Part shown: positions 61,401 to 64,000 of the stretch, piece after piece | Numbering within the stretch: the first letter of the stretch is position 1 | Layout of the letters: every line of letters starts with the position of its first letter | Origin: SG8-41 sp035649495 | Lineage (GTDB): Bacteria > Pseudomonadota > Gammaproteobacteria > Burkholderiales > SG8-41 | NCBI GenBank assembly: GCA_035649495.1 | Contig: DASRJL010000110.1 | Coordinates: forward strand, 1 to 64,000 | DNA length: 64,000 bases | Direction of reading: 5' to 3' | Program-made: the position numbers and the translations under genes | The notes under the pieces: model-generated | Told to the model about the DNA's origin: nothing | Database searches by the model: none | Seen by the model: only the letters and a program-made list of their open reading frames with translations

Positions 61401-62067
61401 AGCAACCGTGGCTCTGGTCGGCTCCTCCGGCGCAGGCAAGACCACGGTCGCGAATCTGCTGCTGCGGTTCTGGGATCCCGGCGCCGGGACGATCCGGCTC
61501 GGCGGCGTCGAGCTGCCGCGCCTCACGCTCGACGGGTTACGCCAGAGGATCGCGCTGGTCGCGCAGGACACCTATCTCTTCAACGGCACGCTGGAGGCCA
61601 ACATCCTGCTCGCGCGCCCGGAAGCGTCGCGTGCGGAACTGCTGCGCGCCGTGCAGCAGGCCGCGTTGTCCGAGTTCATCGCCGGGCTGCCCGAGGGACT
61701 TGCGACCCCCGTCGGCGAGCGCGGCGTGCAGCTGTCCGGCGGCCAGCGGCAGCGGGTCGCGATCGCGCGCGCCTTCCTGAAGGACGCGCCGGTGCTCGTG
61801 CTCGACGAGGCGACCTCGCACCTCGACGCGCTGAGCGAGGAGCAGGTGCGCGGCGCGCTCGACTCGCTGATGATCGATCGCACCACGATACTCATCGCTC
61901 ACCGCCTGTCGACCATCCGCGCCGCCGATCGCATCCTGGTGCTGCACGAGGGCCGCGTCGCCGAGCAAGGCACGCACGACGAGCTCATCGCGCGCCGCGG
62001 CTTCTACGCGCACCTGGTCGAGCGTCAGCGGTCGGGAGCGCGGGAGCGCAGCGTCCCGGTTGCCTAG
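58459..62067 (+). CDS. Fused CydDC-like ABC exporter (1202 aa)
   Basis: Two complete ABC half-transporters in one chain. Half 1: membrane domain (about 1-320) and NBD with GPSGAGKSSIVRLLM, LSGGQRQRLAIARALL and ILDEALSSVDAE. Half 2: membrane domain (about 640-920) and NBD with GSSGAGKTTVANLLL, LSGGQRQRVAIARAFL and VLDEATSHLDALSE. The two membrane halves resemble CydD and CydC, which form a heterodimer exporting glutathione/cysteine or heme-related compounds needed for cytochrome bd. Assignment to CydDC is by overall look; lipid or multidrug exporters are possible. No cydAB genes are visible. A long intergenic region with no strong terminator precedes it. Confidence 0.9.
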   Translation: MYFDWQLWKMTGGLRGRIALGVILGMLSLCAGIARFVFLGRLLVLVFQGAGLAEVAPSAVGVAAAIVLRAALEQARTMIAHRTATRIQETLRARLFDKLLALGPAWFAESRTGGVMLSVVDGVEQLQTFFGQYLPQLFISAAAPVAIFAFIAWWDLPVATVMVAAALFGLILPGLAQRRNREASVARQRAFKSFGEEFLDAIQGLPTLKAFGQGRAYGRRLAEKARALSDETMWVLGASVMTRGITDVAIATGAAAALALGTWRVSHGLMSLEALLIVLMAGTEIFRPLRDLRTVLHAGMNGQSAAQGLHALLGAVESAPTGGAAVSAETRRRPSIAFEGIRFAYPGVRGAALEDLTFAVGAAERVGIVGPSGAGKSSIVRLLMRLHDPQQGSVRIGDQDLRGLDPEDLRRHIAVVAQDTHLFHGTVEENVRLGRPDATQAELEAATRAANAHDFIEALPDGYRTIIGERGARLSGGQRQRLAIARALLVDAPILILDEALSSVDAENEAVIQQALERLMQGRTTLILAHRLSSVIGADRILVLESGRVVDSGRHAELIRRDGPYRRLMASQAEGVATSDLAEMREMQVAVGSDTSRDASADSAIPGIALRDLNADAARVGWYPTLAALARFIRPWRAQLAVVTGCGVARVAAFIGVGVIGALAIAGVKGGGFPQALVVALLLVAPLAGVLHWIESWLAHDMAYRLLAEMRIGLYARLEALAPAYLFERRSGDLVALAAQDVETVEYFFAHTVAPAIVAVLVPCAVLAWLASSAWPLALALAPFLAYAAASPFLRRRHVDELASRARAALGELSAHVTETIQGMTELLAFGARGRRREAFMALARRYQELRLNLLDDLARQSEHLEVATGLGGLAIAILGAQLAATGRIDPALLPLFILISVAAFLPVSEIAQVSRQLADTIASTRRLEVVESEPVRIADGPLDAPAPRGGMDVRFEHVRFTYPGRTKAALSDASFEVPAGATVALVGSSGAGKTTVANLLLRFWDPGAGTIRLGGVELPRLTLDGLRQRIALVAQDTYLFNGTLEANILLARPEASRAELLRAVQQAALSEFIAGLPEGLATPVGERGVQLSGGQRQRVAIARAFLKDAPVLVLDEATSHLDALSEEQVRGALDSLMIDRTTILIAHRLSTIRAADRILVLHEGRVAEQGTHDELIARRGFYAHLVERQRSGARERSVPVA

Positions 62068-62142
62068 CCGGATTCCTGCGCGGAACTCCCCCCGCTGCCC
62101 GGCGGTCCCTCTCCTGACAGAGGACATACCGGGAGTACGGCC

Positions 62143-62436
62143 ATGGACACACCTTCCAGAGATCACGACTTCGAGCGTTGCCCGGAATGCGGCGCGCCGA
62201 TGGATATGACAGACTCGCGGCAGGTCGCCCGCCACATGAAAGCCGGACATGAGGCTGTCGTTCCGACCGTCCCCGGCGGAGACCGGGGCGGCCTCCTCGA
62301 GGACAACGACCATGCCGAGGAGCTGGGGAACTTCGCGACTTGTGCGGCGTGCGGTCAGACCTATGACACGCGCGTCAGCGCCGAAGTCCTTCACCACGAG
62401 GAGCCCGGGCACCAGCCTTTGCTGCCGGTCGTTTGA
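62143..62436 (+). CDS. Two-zinc-finger protein (97 aa)
   Basis: Two C-x2-C...H-x4-H modules: CPECGAPMDMTDSRQVARHMKAGH and CAACGQTYDTRVSAEVLHHEEPGH, joined by an acidic linker. The spacing suggests treble-clef or C2H2-like zinc binding; nothing else is known. Between the transporter and the VWA gene. Confidence 0.72.
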   Translation: MDTPSRDHDFERCPECGAPMDMTDSRQVARHMKAGHEAVVPTVPGGDRGGLLEDNDHAEELGNFATCAACGQTYDTRVSAEVLHHEEPGHQPLLPVV

Positions 62437-62454
62437 AGCTGGTGAGAGCCGGCT

Positions 62455-63516
62455 TTATCCTCGATGGAACCAGAGTAGCGACAGGCCCGCCGCGCAGAAC
62501 GCCAGCAGCGCCGCGAGCGCGGAGAGCAGCGCGCTCATCTCGGTGTCCCGCTGCTCGAGCGCGAGCTTCGAGTTGAGGGTCTGGTAGACCTTCTTCAGGT
62601 CGGCGGCCGTTCCCGCGTGGTAGTACTCCGCGTCGGTGATCTTCGCGACCTGCTTCAGCGTCTCCTCGTCGAGCATCACGTACGCCGACCACCCGTCGAA
62701 ATCGATCGTACCGCCTTCCTTGGTGCCGAAGCCCACCGTATAGACGCGCACGCCGCGATCGGCCGCCATCTTCGCCGCCTCGATCGGATCGGGGCCGGTC
62801 GTGCGCCGCCCGTCGCTCATGAGAATGATCGCGCCGGACTTGTACGAGCCCGGGGGGACGGGCGTGAAGTCCTTCTTTTCCGCCTTCTCGAGCCTGCGCG
62901 GGCGGTCGATGCCGGCGGCGCCCCCGCCGAAGCGCGAGAAATTGCGGTCGAACACCATCGATTCGAGGTCGATGCCCGAGTCCGGCAGCAGCAACGACAG
63001 CGACATGATCAGGCCGCTGCCGGTGGCCGTGGCGCGCTGGAGCTGAAAGCGGTCGATGGCCGCGATCAGGTCGTCGCGGTTCTGCGTCGGCGTCTGCACG
63101 ATGGAAGCGGTTCCCGCGAACGTCACGATGCCGACCCGCAGGTTGTTCGGCATCTGCTCTATGAAGTCCTTCGCGGCCGCCTGCGCGGCGGTGATGCGGT
63201 TGGGGTCCACGTCCTTCGCGCGCATGCTGCGCGACACGTCCATCGCAAGGACGATCGTCTGGCTCTGCGACGGCAGGAGAAATACGGCGCTCGGCCTGGC
63301 AAGCGCCACCAGAGCAGCCGCCATCGCGAGCAGGAAGACGAGCGGCGGCACGTGGCGCCGGAACCGCTGGCCGGGGCCTATCGCATCCCTGACGAGCCGT
63401 AGGCTTGCGTAATGCACGGCCGTCCGCTTCTTGCGCCACAGCACGTACAAGTACGCGGCAACGAGCGCCGGCACAGCCAGGAGCAGCCACAGCAGATCGG
63501 GCCAGAGAAACCGCAT
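62455..63516 (-). CDS. BatA-like VWA membrane protein
   Basis: A 353-residue protein: two N-terminal helices (LLWLLLAVPALVAAYLYVLW and VFLLAMAAALVALARP), a von Willebrand A domain with the MIDAS motif AMDVSRSMRAKD, GIVTFAG and ILMSDGRRTTGPD, and a C-terminal helix (LLSALAALLAFCAAGLSLLWF). BatA proteins are linked to aerotolerance in Bacteroides and to MoxR ATPases elsewhere; no MoxR gene is visible here. Divergent from the gene at 63707. Confidence 0.9.
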   Translation of the reverse strand: MRFLWPDLLWLLLAVPALVAAYLYVLWRKKRTAVHYASLRLVRDAIGPGQRFRRHVPPLVFLLAMAAALVALARPSAVFLLPSQSQTIVLAMDVSRSMRAKDVDPNRITAAQAAAKDFIEQMPNNLRVGIVTFAGTASIVQTPTQNRDDLIAAIDRFQLQRATATGSGLIMSLSLLLPDSGIDLESMVFDRNFSRFGGGAAGIDRPRRLEKAEKKDFTPVPPGSYKSGAIILMSDGRRTTGPDPIEAAKMAADRGVRVYTVGFGTKEGGTIDFDGWSAYVMLDEETLKQVAKITDAEYYHAGTAADLKKVYQTLNSKLALEQRDTEMSALLSALAALLAFCAAGLSLLWFHRG

Positions 63517-63706
63517 AGCTGTTACTTTATCACCGCGGCAGCCTGTCGGCTCCCATCCCCAAATTCATTCACTTGCCGTCCGGCCCGGTGTTTACCCGGG
63601 TGTAAGAATCCGTCTCGTGACGCAGTGATGTACCCCCGTCCCGCGAACGTGCTACCGTTTCGGTTATCTCCCGGGAGACAGCGGCGCTGAGTCATCGAGA
63701 TAACTC

Positions 63707-64000
63707 ATGAAACGAGCAGCCATTTACAGCACGGCGGGCAAGTCGCGCGGCGGCGCGCAGGCCGGGGGCACCACTGCGCCGCCTGCGAAAGCCACCGAAG
63801 CGCGACACGCGCCCGGCTCCGCCGCTAACGGCGTGGCCGACGGGGAAGGCCGGGTCGGCGCGTTTCTGCGGCGTCACGCGTCCTTCGTGCTCTTCGTCGC
63901 GGGCGGACTCTTCGCCCTCGCTCTCCTGCTGGCTTACGACGCGACGCGGCCGGCACGGCAGGACTTCACGCAGGAAGACATCGACGCCGCCGTGCTCCAC
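63707..64000 (+). CDS. Membrane-anchored protein, possibly HtrA-like protease (cut by the right edge)
   Basis: 98 codons are visible. A basic, low-complexity cytoplasmic start (MKRAAIYSTAGKSRG...) is followed by one transmembrane segment (ASFVLFVAGGLFALALLLAY) and QDFTQEDIDAAVLH. The last motif resembles the start of membrane-anchored S1C serine proteases of betaproteobacteria, but the catalytic domain lies beyond the window, so this is a guess. The ribosome site is weak. Confidence 0.45.
   Translation, partial: MKRAAIYSTAGKSRGGAQAGGTTAPPAKATEARHAPGSAANGVADGEGRVGAFLRRHASFVLFVAGGLFALALLLAYDATRPARQDFTQEDIDAAVLH

Overview
The window looks like a chromosomal segment of a GC-rich betaproteobacterium, probably an environmental lineage of Burkholderiales, Nitrosomonadales or Rhodocyclales type. 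The evidence is the gene order rne | rluC-HAD phosphatase-sppA | maf | yceD-rpmF-plsX-fabHDG-acpP-fabF-mltG-tmk-holB-tatD, the minor-pilin operon ending in pilY1-pilE, and two PEP-CTERM (exosortase-sorted) proteases. No rRNA, complete IS element, integrase or CRISPR array was seen.

Layout. 1-5.2 kb (minus strand): the start of a contractile injection system operon (small protein, DUF4255/Pvc16-like cap protein, beta-domain protein, tail sheath running off the left edge). It is preceded by a near-consensus sigma-54 promoter, two candidate enhancer copies and a sigma-54 activator gene with no sensory domain. 6.1-6.8 kb: an AbrB-type antitoxin/PIN toxin module with a palindromic operator on its promoter. 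7.0-11.28 kb: a patch of small accessory genes (SH3, Lar-like zinc ribbon, Trypco2-like, PD-(D/E)XK nuclease, nucleotidyltransferase, zinc-ribbon membrane protein) bounded by two direct copies of a tRNA-Cys 3' end; positions 1-11280 therefore look like stacked islands. 11.4-17.8 kb: fimT-pilV-pilW-pilX-pilY1-pilE. 18-20 kb: GNAT protein, small genes, tRNA-Leu(UAA). 20.1-26.2 kb: DUF1178, UspA, then CoA-thioester catabolism (crotonase-fold enzyme, hydroxyacyl-CoA dehydrogenase, thiolase, glutaryl-CoA dehydrogenase). 27-37 kb: ankyrin protein, tatD, holB, tmk, mltG and the fatty-acid/phospholipid operon. 37-45 kb: maf, methyltransferase, sppA, HAD phosphatase, rluC, rne, low-Mr tyrosine phosphatase. 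45-52 kb: small accessory genes, uvrB, tyrB-like aminotransferase, asmA-like gene.

The most unusual locus is 51.74-52.61 kb: a strong stable-RNA-type promoter, a free-standing I-Ssp6803I-like PD-(D/E)XK endonuclease gene, a tRNA-Asn gene whose anticodon is split by a 240-nt group I intron, and a strong terminator, all in one apparent transcription unit. The endonuclease stop codon abuts nucleotide 1 of the tRNA, and the first 8 bp of the tRNA are duplicated just before the endonuclease, as if the endonuclease gene had been inserted between the tRNA promoter and the tRNA.

52.6-56.1 kb is a gene-poor accessory stretch with repeats and remnants. 56.4-64 kb carries a PEP-CTERM trypsin-like protease, a YXWGXW lipoprotein, a 1202-residue fused CydDC-like ABC transporter, a two-zinc-finger protein, a BatA-like VWA membrane protein and the start of a membrane-anchored protein cut by the right edge.
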